NCBI RefSeq assembly: GCF_024679095.1
Contig: NW_026111610.1
Span: 1,191,550 to 1,255,549 of the forward strand
DNA length: 64,000 bases
From: Eriocheir sinensis
Taxonomy: Eukaryota > Arthropoda > Malacostraca > Decapoda > Varunidae
Direction of reading: 5' to 3'
A program made the translations under genes and the position numbers. This document shows, in pieces, positions 1 through 9,209 of the stretch. Below the pieces are notes generated by a model. That model worked only from the letters and a program-made list of their open reading frames with translations, was not told where the DNA came from and did no database searches. The stretch's first letter is position 1, and every line of letters begins with the position of its first letter.

Positions 1-400
1 CTGCTGCATGTAAGTTGGCTTGCTGCTGCTGCTGCATGTGTGCAGACGTTCGCGGTGACTACACAACTTGCATATTCAACAACTTCGTAGCTTGCTGCTG
101 CATGTAAGCATGTGCTGTGTAGCTTGTTAGTGCGTTTAGCTTGCTGCTGCTGCTGCTGCTGCATGTGTGCTGCTTCGTAGCTTGTTAGTGCATGTAAGCA
201 TAGTAGCTCGCTGCTGCTACTGCATGTGTGCTGCTTCGTAGCTTGTTAGTGAATGTAAGCATAGCTGCTGCTGCATGTGTGCTGCTTCGTAGCTTTAGTA
301 GCTCGCTGCTGCTGCTGCATGTGTCCTGCTTCGTGGTTTGTTAGTGCATGTAAGCATAGTAGCTCGCAACAATGCAACTCCCAACAATGCAATGCAACTC
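1..400. repeat. CTG-rich degenerate minisatellite
   Basis: Units of roughly 60 bp combine (CTG)n/(TGC)n runs with the core 'gcttcgtagcttgttagtg' and 'catgtaagcatagtagctcg'; about six imperfect units are visible. No credible gene lies here. It is the left edge of the virus-derived mosaic as far as this window shows. Confidence 0.75.
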
Positions 401-477
401 TATACAAGACAAACAAACTCACATTCACTCGAGTTAAGATGTAGTAATTGCTACATGCCCGTCCAATGTACCTCTAC

Positions 478-660
478 ATGTTTTGCATAAGTCGAGATGA
501 CCTGCACCAATACTATACCTCTTGAATGTGTCACACACTACAGAGTTTAGAATCGTATCTTAACTATATTCTATCTGAATCTGTTCGCAGCAACTCTCTA
601 GTTGTGTGTGACATTTGCATGGGTCTCTCTTCGCGCATGCAAATGTAAGTTAAGACTTCT
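478..660 (+). promoter_or_regulatory. Octamer module, copy 1
   Basis: Dispersed non-coding module of about 180 bp. Its end holds ATTTGCAT (613-620) and ATGCAAAT (637-644) as an inverted pair 16 bp apart, preceded by 'gcagcaactctctagttg'. ATGCAAAT is the canonical POU/Oct octamer. Related copies lie near 7.5, 13.3, 26.9 and 28.9-29.9 kb. An enhancer or homologous-region role is inferred. Confidence 0.5.
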
Positions 661-838
661 TCTTTGTTGAAGAACTCTTGCCTACCTAACATCGGAGTGT
701 ACAGACTCACATGACAAAGTCTAACGTGACGATGACAACTCTATTCAGAATCTGTTCTATCAGAATCTGTTTGAAGAGTAAGTTGCCCAGTGAATGTGAG
801 ACCTTCTCGTCCTTATCGTTGACTTCCTTTAACAGCAT

Positions 839-1013
839 TATTTCTTTGGTGTTGTAACCGTTGAGATAAGTTATACGATCTCTCGATCCCAAGTCGACGT
901 CTTTCATGATTTGGAAATAATCTATGTCGGTTACTATCTTTCGTGGGTTGTAAGGCACGTACAGCGTCTGTCCACTGGTGAATCTGGCACCGGGTAGAGG
1001 ATCGGGCATTTCG
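839..1013 (-). pseudogene. 96-aa protein gene, truncated copy
   Basis: Starts at an ATG (1007-1009) and gives about 57 residues of the protein complete at 5,743-6,033 (begins MPDPLPGARF), with a Leu/Phe change near 'DIDY'. It ends abruptly inside 'KEVND', where unrelated repeat DNA begins. Only four bases upstream of the ATG match the other copy, so both were cut almost at the start codon. Function unknown. Confidence 0.6.
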
Positions 1014-1019
1014 TTGCAT

Positions 1020-1505
1020 TGTTGGACTCAAGCATTAAGAACTAGAGAATTGTATTGTTGGTCTAGATTGGAAAGTCGACTCACATGACAAAGCAGATGT
1101 TACATGTGTGTTTAGACGGATTGTGAACTCTTGCCTACGGAGTGTACAAAATCTTACAAGCATTAAGAGCAACTAGAGAGTTGCATTGTTGGTCTAGACG
1201 CACCGTCGAACGTGCAACCTGCTCTGAGGTGACACACCAACAGATTCTGAATAGAGATTACATCACGCTAGACTTCAGCAATGCAATAGAGAGTTGCATT
1301 GTTGGACTCAAGCATTACAGATGTTACAGTTGTGTTAATGTGTGACTTTGCGTCGGTGTTAGACGGATTGTGAACTCTTGCGCACGCAGATGACAAAGTC
1401 TAGTATAACAAAGTCTAGCGTGATGTACTCTCTATTCAGAATCTCAACTTTCTATTCAACTACATCTCCTAATCAGAATCTGTTTTCACACGTCCAAGAG
1501 AGTTG
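1020..1505. other. Intergenic repeat-derived DNA
   Basis: No supported gene. The stretch is made of short recurrent phrases: 'gagagttgcattgttgg', 'gacaaagtctag', 'gttagacggattgtgaact', 'cagattctgaatagag'. They are degenerate relatives of the 47-bp element arrayed elsewhere. Similar text recurs at 44.0-44.4 kb. Confidence 0.5.
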
Positions 1506-1523
1506 CATTGTTGAATAGACTCT

Positions 1524-1557
1524 TCGAATTTGAATTCGAATTCGAATTCGAATTAAG
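1524..1557. repeat. (GAATTC)n short tandem repeat
   Basis: Five to six tandem GAATTC/GAATTT hexamers. A simple repeat that keeps one frame open as an artefactual Glu-Phe run. Confidence 0.8.
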
Positions 1558-1833
1558 AGCGAAGAGTCAAACATGTTTCGTCTTTCCGTTATCGTTGAGC
1601 TGTATGGCCTGTAGGGACCCTGTTACGAAATTTACGTTGTGTTCGTGTCCGTCATCCAGATGTGCAGTAGTAGTAGCACCAGCAGTGACACCGACAGTTT
1701 TAATGATGGTGGCACCACTAGCAGCGGCAGCGTTATTATCAGTAGTACTAGTAGCAACAACAAAGCAAAACGTAAAAGAATCAACTACACTAAAAAACAT
1801 TCGAAGAATATTGACTCGTCGGACCGAAGAAGA

Positions 1834-2118
1834 TTAACTCTCTTTTTTTATTTCATTTAGTTTTTCTACCGCTTCGTTGAAAATCATGGATGTCTCGTTA
1901 TTTTTCTCTGTTAATATTCGGTTGACCAAATCATTGAATTCTTGCATTTTTTTTTTAAATTCCAGTTGTTGATTATTGAATTCGGCTTCGTAAAACTCTT
2001 TAACTTGATTAATCGCAGTCGAATGTTCGTTTAGTTTGACCATTAACGATTCGATTTGTGTTCCGAGACCTTCGGATGATGAACACTGCTGCCGTGCAGC
2101 TGAAGACTGTGGCTGTGA
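1834..2118 (-). pseudogene. Small coiled-coil protein, C-terminal fragment
   Basis: The frame is open from a stop near 2,119 to a stop at 1,834, with an internal ATG at 2041-2043. The product is rich in Gln, Glu, Lys and Asn with heptad-like spacing ('VKEFYEAEFNNQQLEFKKK') and ends 'EKLNEIKKES'. A short piece recurs at 43,910-43,960, showing it belongs to the shuffled gene set. N-terminus uncertain; function unknown. Confidence 0.45.
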
Positions 2119-2227
2119 GGTTTAACAAGACGAATTGCATATACTTGACTGCTGCTAGTGAATGTGCGACTTTGTCTCAATTGTCAACAGAACTCTTGTC
2201 CGCTACCACATAAGAGTTGTACTCTTA

Positions 2228-2412
2228 TTGATTTTAATACACACACACAAGTTACATACAACAGGAAGAGGTTCAACAGGAAGAGTTCGTTTACAACTGT
2301 AAGTTTAAAATTTAGTACACATTCAACATCTTAAAAATTACATCTTAAAAATTAGTACACATCTCAGCATTCACACACCATCTTATCACGTGAGTCACAT
2401 CCTTTCTTCCTC
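2228..2412. repeat. Direct duplicate of 14,233-14,460
   Basis: AT-rich non-coding block with 'acaggaagaggttcaacagg' and 'aatttagtacacattcaac', nearly identical to 14,233-14,460, where a short extra segment (about 14,380-14,430) interrupts the homology. No ORF. Confidence 0.7.
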
Positions 2413-2519
2413 CACACTATGTAATGTACATTTGTTAAATAATGTAATGTACGTTTGTTAAAAATAAAACAATGTAAATTTTGTTTTGTTTTTTTAATGT
2501 AAATATTACATAAATATAC

Positions 2520-2760
2520 GTCCTCATAGAAGACAAATATTAAGATCTTTGCAGATCGCTAAACTACAAATCTTATCCTATTGAGTATTGAAGATGGCTG
2601 AAAGTCTTTGGCGGTTTGTCGTATTACGACTTTATCTACATTCTTGAAGATAATTTCATTTAACAGTGTGTTCGTGTACCTTATTATTGTATGTTAATTT
2701 AGGCGAGTGTCAATACTGTCAATATATATTTTGTTAAGCTGAAATAAAATAAGTCATTGT
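2520..2760. repeat. Intergenic block shared with 28.1 and 46.7 kb
   Basis: The left half reappears inverted at about 28,080-28,210 and the right half inverted at about 46,630-46,800. The two halves are joined here but separate there, so this may be the ancestral order. AT-rich, no supported gene. Confidence 0.6.
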
Positions 2761-2773
2761 CGTTAAGTTTTAC

Positions 2774-3061
2774 ACAAAATCAACAAACTAAACACGAAGA
2801 AGAAAAATCTGAATTAAGGAAAGAAATTGAAAAGTCATCTGCCAGAGTACAACAAATAATGACGATATACAAAGATGTAGATAAGAAATTCTTAGAAGTT
2901 AATGCAAATATACGAAAGATAATCCAAGAGAAAGACCGACTGAACGCAGAATTATCTGAAAATAAAAACAAGATCGATCTTATGCAAAATGAATACGAAC
3001 AACTCCAACAACGTAATAACAAATTAGATACAGAGAATGATCAATTCAAACAAGAGTTGAC
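2774..3061 (+). pseudogene. Coiled-coil protein gene, fragment 1 (CC1)
   Basis: About 95 codons of a long coiled-coil protein present nine times in the window. This piece begins in 'NQQTKHEEEKSELRKEIEKS' and stops at 'QFKQELT', after which the sequence is unrelated. Heptad-rich, very high in Glu, Lys, Gln and Asn, without Pro. No natural start. A structural or scaffold role in the virus is only a guess from composition. Confidence 0.7.
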
Positions 3062-3097
3062 CGTATTACGTTAAGTTAAGTCTATTATTACTCTTAC

Positions 3098-3246
3098 AGG
3101 TGTGGGTGACAACGTGAGGTGCTATCATTGTGGTCTTTCGCTGAGAAACTGGCGTAAAGGCGATCCCTTAATAGAACACAAATACCACAATCCAGATTGT
3201 TACTTCATGCAGTTCACCAATGATCCTCTCTTCATCGAACAGGTTA
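3098..3246 (+). pseudogene. BIR (IAP-type) domain, C-terminal half
   Basis: The frame from 3102 shows the zinc ligand pattern of a baculoviral IAP repeat: C-x2-C in 'VRCYHCG', the conserved Trp in 'LRNW', then H-x6-C in 'EHKYHNPDC'. BIR proteins bind caspases or other apoptosis factors. The segment is bordered by splice-like signals, 'ctcttacag' before and 'cag|gttagt' after, so it may be an exon from a host-type gene or a spliced viral gene. A partial second copy follows at 3,422-3,488, and the N-terminal half of a BIR lies at 7,719-7,907 on the other strand. Not functional here. Confidence 0.7.
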
Positions 3247-3330
3247 GTATTGAACAATTTCGTTCAATACACGCGTGTCAAACAACATATGTTACACGCG
3301 CTCGTTATTTATTTTAATTTGTTAATTCCA

Positions 3331-3421
3331 GACCAGATCAAACTAAACAACCGAATCTTTTTCATCGTTGTCGAGATGGGAAACATAATTCAACGCTTGA
3401 GAAATAACGGTCTGACGATAT
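3331..3421 (+). pseudogene. 181-aa protein fragment
   Basis: Thirty codons identical to the central part of the 181-aa protein at 18,544-19,089 ('DQIKLNNRIFFIVVEMGN'), starting right after 'ttaattccag' and ending at the second BIR fragment. A small scrap in the mosaic. Confidence 0.7.
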
Positions 3422-3488
3422 GGTGACAACGTGAGGTGCTATCATTGTGGTCTTTCGCTGAGAAACTGGCGTAAAGGCGATCCCTTAA
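3422..3488 (+). pseudogene. BIR domain fragment, second copy
   Basis: Repeats 'GDNVRCYHCGLSLRNWRKG' exactly, then breaks at 'gatcccttaa' before the second His/Cys pair, so the zinc site is incomplete. Copied after the first fragment was already isolated, or from the same source gene. Confidence 0.65.
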
Positions 3489-3886
3489 CAGTCGGCGTTC
3501 AGGTTTCGGGTCAGCCAATCCTTGGCGTGGATTTCGTTCAACGACATGTCGCATTTGATGCAGGAGTTCGATCTTTCGATATCTGCCATTTGACGTTTGT
3601 TTTTCACGTTGTCTGGGATGTCGTGCAGTTGACAAAAACTAAAATCTATTTTAATGGACTTTAGAGTTTCAAAAGTCGTCTCAAAAATCGTCTCTGTGAA
3701 TCGGTGGACTGGAATGAAATCTTCGCGTATCAACGCGTCGAGAATCAGACCTCGAAAATCATAATTTGTCAAATCGAAACTTTTAAGGAAGTTATTCACG
3801 TTCTGACAGAAGTTCAGGATGTCGTCACCGCGGTTGACAGTCGCGGACTTGCATTTCTGCCATTGGATCTTCAGTGCTGTTTTCAT
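3485..3886 (-). CDS. 133-aa protein, C-terminally cut, unknown
   Basis: ATG-started ORF reading away from the BIR fragment. It begins MKTALKIQWQKCKS, has an Asn/Phe/Leu-rich middle and a C-terminal C-x2-C ('SNSCIKCD') with His downstream, possibly zinc binding. Its 3' end coincides with the BIR junction, so the natural C-terminus is missing. No family recognised. Confidence 0.45.
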   Translation of the reverse strand: MKTALKIQWQKCKSATVNRGDDILNFCQNVNNFLKSFDLTNYDFRGLILDALIREDFIPVHRFTETIFETTFETLKSIKIDFSFCQLHDIPDNVKNKRQMADIERSNSCIKCDMSLNEIHAKDWLTRNLNADC

Positions 3887-3889
3887 TTT

Positions 3890-4065
3890 GTCAAAGACAT
3901 CAACCGATTATGGACTTTACCCGTTACATGTGAGACTTTGTCGAATAACGCTACCAATTCTGAACTGTCAAATTGTCAAAGACATCAACCGATTATGGAC
4001 CGTTACATGTGAGACTTTGTCGAATAACGCTACCAATTCTGAGCTGTCAAAGAACTCGATAACAT
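3890..4065. repeat. Two tandem variants of the dispersed 47-bp element
   Basis: 'gactttgtcgaataacgcta' followed by 'ccaattctga' occurs twice in about 100 bp, each preceded by 'catcaaccgattatggac'. GACTTTGT to ATTCTGA spacing equals that in the 47-bp arrays. Close relatives lie at 45,095-45,160 and 45,290-45,350. Confidence 0.6.
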
Positions 4066-4123
4066 TTCAGGGAATACTATTACTAGAGTGAACAGAATTC
4101 TTGTTATACTCTGACACGGTGTA

Positions 4124-4649
4124 GGAAATAAGTTTATTTAGTCAAGAGTTAGCCGATTCTACAAGAAGCACATGGATGAATTACAAAATCAACAAACTAA
4201 ACACGAAGAAGAAAAATCTGAATTAAGGATAGAAATTGAAAAGTCATCTGCCAAAGTACAACAAATAATGACGATATACAAAGATGTAGATAAGAAATTC
4301 TTAGAAGTTAATGCAAATATACGAAAGATAATCCAAGAGAAAGACCGACTGAACGCAGAATTATCTGAAAATAAAAACAAGATCGATCTTATGCAAAATG
4401 AATACGAACAACTCCAACAACGTAATAACGAATTAGATACAGAGAATGATCAATTCAAACAAGAGTTGACTCAAAATAAAACTCTACTCCTACATGAGAC
4501 ACAAACGAGAGATGGACTCCAGCAAGATGTCACTCGCCTCCAGCAAGAGAAAACTGCTCTCGAAACCCAACTGAGTGAAAAGAGTAATGACTTATCGATA
4601 TTACTGAAAAAACAAGAAGACGAAATTATACGGTTGAACAAACTAATTG
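4124..4649 (+). pseudogene. Coiled-coil protein gene, fragment 2 (CC2)
   Basis: About 175 codons from 'ISLFSQELADS' to 'RLNKLIE'. One base is missing in 'acaagaagcac' (others read 'acaaagaagcac'), so the upstream part is out of frame and the ORF restarts at the internal ATG 4172. Ends where the homology breaks at 'gaggcagattcc'. Confidence 0.7.
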
Positions 4650-5440
4650 AGGCAGATTCCTAAACCGTCCGTCATGAACAAGTAAACATTGGATGGACTC
4701 TCCTGACAAGATTGATTTTGTAAGAAGAAGAAGAAGCATTGCAATGATTGTGTAATAAATAAAAATAAGAATTTACAGAATGTTTTAGTTTACTCACATC
4801 ATGTCGTGTCATGGTGGCATCTTAGGTCTTCGGCTGGTGGCGAACGTCTGACTTTGTACAACGGAGTGAATCGGAGACTTTGTTCTACACGTCGACAGAT
4901 TCCGTCATGAGATTTGTTCTACAGAGTCTGAGACTTTGTTCCACTGATGTCTGTCATTTGATTGTCTAAGTGTAATTTTTTAGTCTGTATTTACGTTACA
5001 TAAATTGTAACTCGGATAGACTATGTAGCATAGTGTAGGTTAGGAAATAAGACTTTTATATAGAATTTGTATGATATTTTTCAAGCTATGTTTAATAAAA
5101 TATAGTTGTATTTCCACCTGTTTGGACATCCTTAAATCACGTGTTCTGGGTACCTATTAATTCGCGTTAAAAATCACGAGAGATGATGAGTGTATTTTTT
5201 TGTTGGTGACAGTGAAGTGCTATTACTGTGTTGTCGTTATACAACCATGGAAAGGATACCGACATCGTATACAACGCAACGCCTCCACGGTAAGTGCTCA
5301 ACATCATCCACATGTTTATTACGAACCTTTTATTCACACTCCAAAAATAAAATAAAAATAACACTATAGATTTATTAATCACATTACAGGTAGCACCTAA
5401 AACACCAATCTTTGACCTGCACGATTGGGGTCCGTGATTT
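4650..5440. other. Intergenic mosaic, no gene
   Basis: Contains 47-bp element relatives at 4,800-4,960 and an AT-rich block (5,030-5,135) that reappears inverted at 6,827-6,935. The stretch 5,160-5,430 has an inverted relative near 33,345-33,480. No protein-like frame seen. Confidence 0.5.
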
Positions 5441-5446
5441 CGCGTC

Positions 5447-5606
5447 TAAGAAATTCTTAGAAGTTAATGCAAATATACGAAAGATAATCCAAGAGAAAGA
5501 CCGACTGAACGCAGAATTATCTGAAAATAAAAACAAGATCGATCTTATGCAAAGTGAATACGAACAACTCCAACAACGTAATAACGAATTCGATACAGAG
5601 AATGAC
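5447..5606 (+). pseudogene. Coiled-coil protein gene, fragment 3 (CC3)
   Basis: Fifty-three codons ('KKFLEVNANIRKIIQEK' to 'FDTEND'), with Leu-to-Phe and Asn-to-Ser differences from other copies. Both ends are abrupt joins to unrelated DNA. Confidence 0.7.
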
Positions 5607-5632
5607 TTAACATTTTTTTAGACATCAACGAC

Positions 5633-5738
5633 TCAGCATCGGCATTCAATTCAAACGCTGTAACGACAGATTCTAAATCGGACGCGACTACTTGCAGATT
5701 CAATAATTGATCGGCGACGGGTTCGTCAACATTACCCG
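5633..5738 (-). pseudogene. F-protein fragment
   Basis: Inverted 106-bp copy of the stretch around 31,005-31,110 of the large F-protein gene ('PVADQLLNLQVVASDLES'). It joins the 96-aa gene a few bases before that gene's ATG. Confidence 0.65.
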
Positions 5739-5742
5739 CGAA

Positions 5743-6033
5743 ATGCCCGATCCTCTACCCGGTGCCAGATTCACCAGTGGACAGACGCTGTACGTGCCTT
5801 ACAACCCACGAAAGATAGTAACCGACATAGATTATCTCCAAATCATGAAAGACGTCGACTTGGGATCGAGAGATCGTATAACTTATCTCAACGGTTACAA
5901 CACCAAAGAAATAATGCTGTTAAAGGAAGTCAACGATTTGTACAAGCGATGGATGTCGAGCGAAAAATCTCAAGAGGAAATGGCGAAAATAAAATACCTG
6001 TATGACAAAAAACAGAAAGATAATCGCAGCTAA
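5743..6033 (+). CDS. 96-aa protein, longest copy, unknown
   Basis: ATG-TAA frame of 97 codons. The N-terminal half is Pro/Gly/Tyr-rich ('FTSGQTLYVPYNPRKIV'); the C-terminal half is charged and helical ('SSEKSQEEMAKIKYLYDKK'). No signal peptide or membrane segment. The partial copy at 839-1013 supports it as a real gene unit. No family recognised. Confidence 0.5.
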   Translation: MPDPLPGARFTSGQTLYVPYNPRKIVTDIDYLQIMKDVDLGSRDRITYLNGYNTKEIMLLKEVNDLYKRWMSSEKSQEEMAKIKYLYDKKQKDNRS

Positions 6034-6069
6034 CCGGGGGTTCATCAAAGGCAGCCACACTGTCGTGCA

Positions 6070-6605
6070 CTTGTCAACACATCAAACTCTGTGAATGCTG
6101 CAGATGCATTGCAGATGTTGTTAGTTGTGTGAATGCGATACTTTGTGTCCGCGGTAGACGGATTCCGTGTGTGTAAGTTAACTCTGTCTCTGTGAACGGT
6201 TCACTTGGACCAAATGTTGCTAATGTGAGACTTTGCGTCAGCGATAGACGGATTCTGAAGACTATACACTCAGTCTCTGTGAATGCTGCATTTACCCAAA
6301 GGTACATGTCTGCACTGCACTGAATGATGACAATTTGTTAGTTGACAGCTTTGAGGTGCATATATTGCATTTTGGCAAATAACAACGCTGAACGAATCTG
6401 GTATTATTTTTTAAATGATCCAAAAAATCATTCAGATTTTTAAAGTTTCTAGTGATGAGATATCCTGGCGTGTCTGCAATTCTTTTAATAAGCATTATTT
6501 TTTTGTTATCTGTAATTCTTTTAATCTTGGTATTGCACCGGGAGGTTGAATTTGCTGCTTGCGGGAAATTACGCAACGTCGCCGCCGTATCAGAAGACGA
6601 CGGGT
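6070..6605. repeat. Direct duplicate of 45,625-46,105
   Basis: The block carrying 47-bp element variants plus the minus-strand ORF fragment is repeated in the same orientation at 45.6-46.1 kb with few substitutions and a small deletion there. Both copies break at 'gacgacgggt'. Confidence 0.75.
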
Positions 6606-6657
6606 ATTCAAAATGTCTGCAAATCAGGGTTGACCCTTTGAGACCACAGGAAATCAA
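6292..6657 (-). pseudogene. Protein fragment with C-x2-C, unknown (copy 1)
   Basis: Open minus frame without a natural ATG. The shared, hence probably genuine, part runs from 'SSSDTAATLRNFPQ' to 'KCNICTSKLSTNKLSSF'. It includes 'DTPGYLITRNF' and a Cys cluster (RCYLPKCNICTSK). Copy 2 lies at 45,840-46,105. Membrane segments absent; function unknown. Confidence 0.45.
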
Positions 6658-6672
6658 AACGGAAAGTCGAGG

Positions 6673-6828
6673 ATGAACATGTTTATAATGTTAATATGTG
6701 GCGTTCTGGCGATGGCCATCATCGGGATCTTCGCTAAGCATCTGTGGTACGACGACAACACCACCCTGACCGCCGAAGGAACAGAACAGACCGTCTACCA
6801 AACAAGTGACCCAGAACACGTGATTTAA
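6673..6828 (+). CDS. 51-aa single-pass membrane protein
   Basis: ATG-TAA ORF. Residues 3-21 are a hydrophobic helix ('MFIMLICGVLAMAIIGIFA') followed by a polar tail rich in Asp, Thr and Glu. The layout matches short N-terminally anchored envelope proteins of large DNA viruses, but no homology is claimed. Single copy here, which lowers certainty; the stop lies at the junction to the inverted block at 6,827. Confidence 0.4.
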   Translation: MNMFIMLICGVLAMAIIGIFAKHLWYDDNTTLTAEGTEQTVYQTSDPEHVI

Positions 6829-6929
6829 GGATGTCCAAACAGGTGGAAATACAACTATATTTTATTAAACATAGCTTGAAAAATATCATACAAATTATAT
6901 ATAAAAGTCTTATTTCCTAACCTACAATA

Positions 6930-7320
6930 TGCTACATAGTCTATCCGAGTTACAATTTATGTAACGTATATACAAACTAAAAAATCACACTAATGTACAT
7001 ACAATTGTTTTCTCTGTCTTCAAGCAGTTACAATTTCAGATACAGATTCACTTAAACCCATGCTACAAAATTAACAATCAAACAACACCGGGAATATTAG
7101 TAGCAGTCAGAGAGTACTCAGCATGGTTCCGTTCCTAGGCTACATAGTCTATCCGAGTTACAATTTATGTAACGTATATACAGACTAAAAAATCACACTA
7201 ATGTACATACAATTGTTTTCTCTGTCTTCAAGCAGTTACAATTTCAGATTCACCATGCTACAAAATTAACATTCAAACAACACTGGTCTCGGGAATATTA
7301 GTAGCAGTCAGAGTACTGAC
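6930..7320. repeat. Tandem duplication of about 200 bp
   Basis: 'gctacatagtctatccgag' through 'cagcatggttc' occurs at about 6,930-7,135 and again 7,138-7,330, with small differences. AT-rich, no ORF. Confidence 0.7.
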
Positions 7321-7483
7321 AGCATGGTTCTTCGTGCCATCAGTCGTCGTGTTGTTTACTACCGTAGACACTGCTATTGTCTACGTGGTATTTAAAACAA
7401 CACGACGACTGATGGCAAGATAGAACCATGCTGACAGCCTTAGGTTCTTCTTGACTGCTACTAATATTCCCGAGACCAGTTTG
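7283..7483. repeat. Large imperfect palindrome (hairpin)
   Basis: The arm around 'gtcgtcgtgttgtttactacc' folds back on its complement across a 7-nt centre ('ctgctat', about 7,370). The symmetry extends outward through 'agcatggtt/aaccatgct' to 'ggtctcgggaatatt/aatattcccgagacc', about 95 bp per arm with short mismatches. Confidence 0.7.
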
Positions 7484-7492
7484 ACATTTGTA

Positions 7493-7615
7493 CCAATACT
7501 ATACATCTTGAATGTGTCACACACTACAGAGTTCAGAATCGTATCTTAACTATATTCTGTTCTATCTGAATCTGTTCGCAGCAACTCTCTAGTTGTGTGT
7601 GACATTTGCATGGCT
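7493..7615 (+). promoter_or_regulatory. Octamer module, copy 2 (cut)
   Basis: Same module as 478-660 but broken right after 'acatttgcatgg', so the second inverted octamer is lost and a protein fragment follows. Confidence 0.5.
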
Positions 7616-7710
7616 TCCTGTGTGATTAAGATAACGCCCATGTTTTGGCATGTGTCGATAACGACGCCGATTGATAGCTTACGTCACAGCTTTTCGCGCG
7701 TTACTTCGTG
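7615..7710 (+). pseudogene. Fragment of the protein at 42,814-43,195
   Basis: Encodes 'SCVIKITPMFWHVSITTPID', identical to the minus-strand protein near 43.1-43.19 kb. Truncated at both ends. Confidence 0.6.
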
Positions 7711-7718
7711 TGTGTCAA

Positions 7719-7907
7719 TTACACCTTGCACAGATCGAACTCGCGGAGGTAGTAGAATCCGTTACGAGCCAGTACCTCAGGAGATATATTTGCGTTAGGC
7801 CATCTTATGAATGTTTTTAATCTCTCCAATTCGAGGTTCAAGTGTTCTCGTCGCTGTTTGTGAATCACAGTCAGCATCTGCAAGTCAAGAGAAAGTGAAG
7901 TTAACAT
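7719..7907 (-). pseudogene. BIR (IAP-type) domain, N-terminal half
   Basis: Minus ORF from an ATG at 7,905-7,907. Residues 28-62 show the start of a BIR fold: Arg-Leu-x-x-Phe ('RLKTFIRWP'), Pro and Leu-Ala ('SPEVLARNGFYY'), then 'LREFDL'. 'ctctcttgacttgcag' just before the codon for the second Met looks like a 3' splice site. The downstream zinc ligands are absent here and occur instead at 3,102-3,246. Confidence 0.65.
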
Positions 7908-7949
7908 TTTGTGGTGTAAAAATGCTACTCGCTATCTGGGTAAAATAGC

Positions 7950-8170
7950 GGTAAGTCAAACACTAAAAACAAAAAGGGTGTCGACTGGGGATACTATTAT
8001 ACATTAACTCGCAAAGGTAGATAAACTCTACGTGTACAACACACTTGATTTTTTTTTTATATTTAAAGGGATACTATTATAAACGTAAGTTACATATTTT
8101 AAATTCGGGGTGTGTGGGATACTTACTATCATAAAATCAAATTGTGAGTTGGGATACATAACTGAATAGA
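7950..8170. repeat. GGGATACTATTATA repeat cluster
   Basis: 'gggatactattata' occurs twice (7,989 and 8,068) with a related 'actatcataaaatcaa' at 8,140. These belong to a dispersed AT-rich family, also at 21.4-21.6, 33.2-33.3, 36.8-37.0 and 45.2-45.5 kb. Confidence 0.6.
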
Positions 8171-8366
8171 GAGTTAAGATGTGCAGGTCACTGAATACAG
8201 GTATGACTTGTTCTTACGTCTCATTTGTATGACTTGTTAATTATAAAATGTTACTTAAAAGTTTGTTTCTAAAATTCCTCTCAACTTTACGTGAATGAAT
8301 ATCCGACTTTGGTACCGTGCTGGCGTGTCTCTGTTCGACTTTGTCTGACCCCTTCCAATTGTGAGT

Positions 8367-8845
8367 CGTTTCGCAGCACTTTCAAGAAATTAAATCGGAG
8401 AACAAATTTCTGTCCCGTCGGGTTGCTTCCAAGTGTTCATCGCAACGCCAAATTGAAATTCCTGAAACATCCTGAATTGATATTTAGTAATGCTCTCAGA
8501 ATGTTGTTCGACTGTCGCTTCATGAATGGTATTCTAATGTATACCTGTGAGAGTAATCTGGTTCAACACATCAACAAAGAACCGTCGATAAAAACCGTTG
8601 TGGACTATCATTTGATATGTCTCGTGAAGAAATCACACAACGGTTGCAAGAACATCAACGTTGCCGCCACAGCAGACAAATCAGACAAGAATTCGTCGGG
8701 CCAGTATCTGACGGAGTGTTTTACGACAGGATACGGAATCTATCCATTTTCAATCAGTCTATTTCAACACTACAAAGAAAACCTAAAACTATTACTGAAG
8801 TACAAAACGACCATATCCGAACTCCAGAAGAAAACGTTAAGGTAG
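8367..8845 (+). CDS. Partial protein, unknown (copy 1)
   Basis: The open frame shares 'SFRSTFKKLNRR', 'CPVGLLPSVHRNAKL' and 'FMNGIL' with 42,206-42,375, so this part is a real gene segment. It is longer here, continuing through 'TVVDYHLICLV'. Beyond about 8,640 a second overlapping frame looks more protein-like. The frame's formal start (8,291) is a GTG inside unrelated sequence. No family recognised. Confidence 0.45.
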
Positions 8846-8925
8846 GCTGCTGCGTTTGGCGTCAGCAGCAGCAGCAAGCGTATGACGTAGGCCAAGACAC
8901 ACCCACTTTTTGTTTTATTTCTTAG
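8617..8925 (+). CDS. 102-aa ORF overlapping the previous gene
   Basis: ATG start, begins MSREEITQRLQEHQRCRHS, Arg/Gln/Ile-rich and probably helical. The last 25 residues after 'EENVKV' run into CAG-repeat-containing non-coding DNA, so the C-terminus is probably artificial. Overlapping genes are usual in compact viruses, but this is one copy only. Confidence 0.35.
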   Translation: MSREEITQRLQEHQRCRHSRQIRQEFVGPVSDGVFYDRIRNLSIFNQSISTLQRKPKTITEVQNDHIRTPEENVKVGCCVWRQQQQQAYDVGQDTPTFCFIS

Positions 8926-9209
8926 AAAAGACATTTTGAAACCAGTTTTATATTTTTTAATCGTGTGTCTAACGATGCCAGGCATCTGTCGTGTCACCAA
9001 TAAAAGAAAGAAGGTACGCTGTCCGTCCAGACACTCGACTCGGTGTGTTGGCGAGCGAGCATACTTGGGCTCCTGACTCGACTATCCTGAAGTCCAGTCG
9101 TTGAAGAGGAGAAGTGACGAGTGACGTTGTCGTGACTTAGAGTGACTTTGTCGTGAAGAAAAGATTGAACAGTGAGGAGTGACTGAGCAGTGAGCAGAGT
9201 GACATCGTG

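Noticed and set aside
1567..1860. Ser/Thr/Ala-rich ORFs on both strands near 1.6-1.8 kb
   Set aside because: Low-complexity GTA/GCA triplets keep several frames open; starts are GTG; no second copy. One plus frame with a basic tail might be real but cannot be separated from the shadows.
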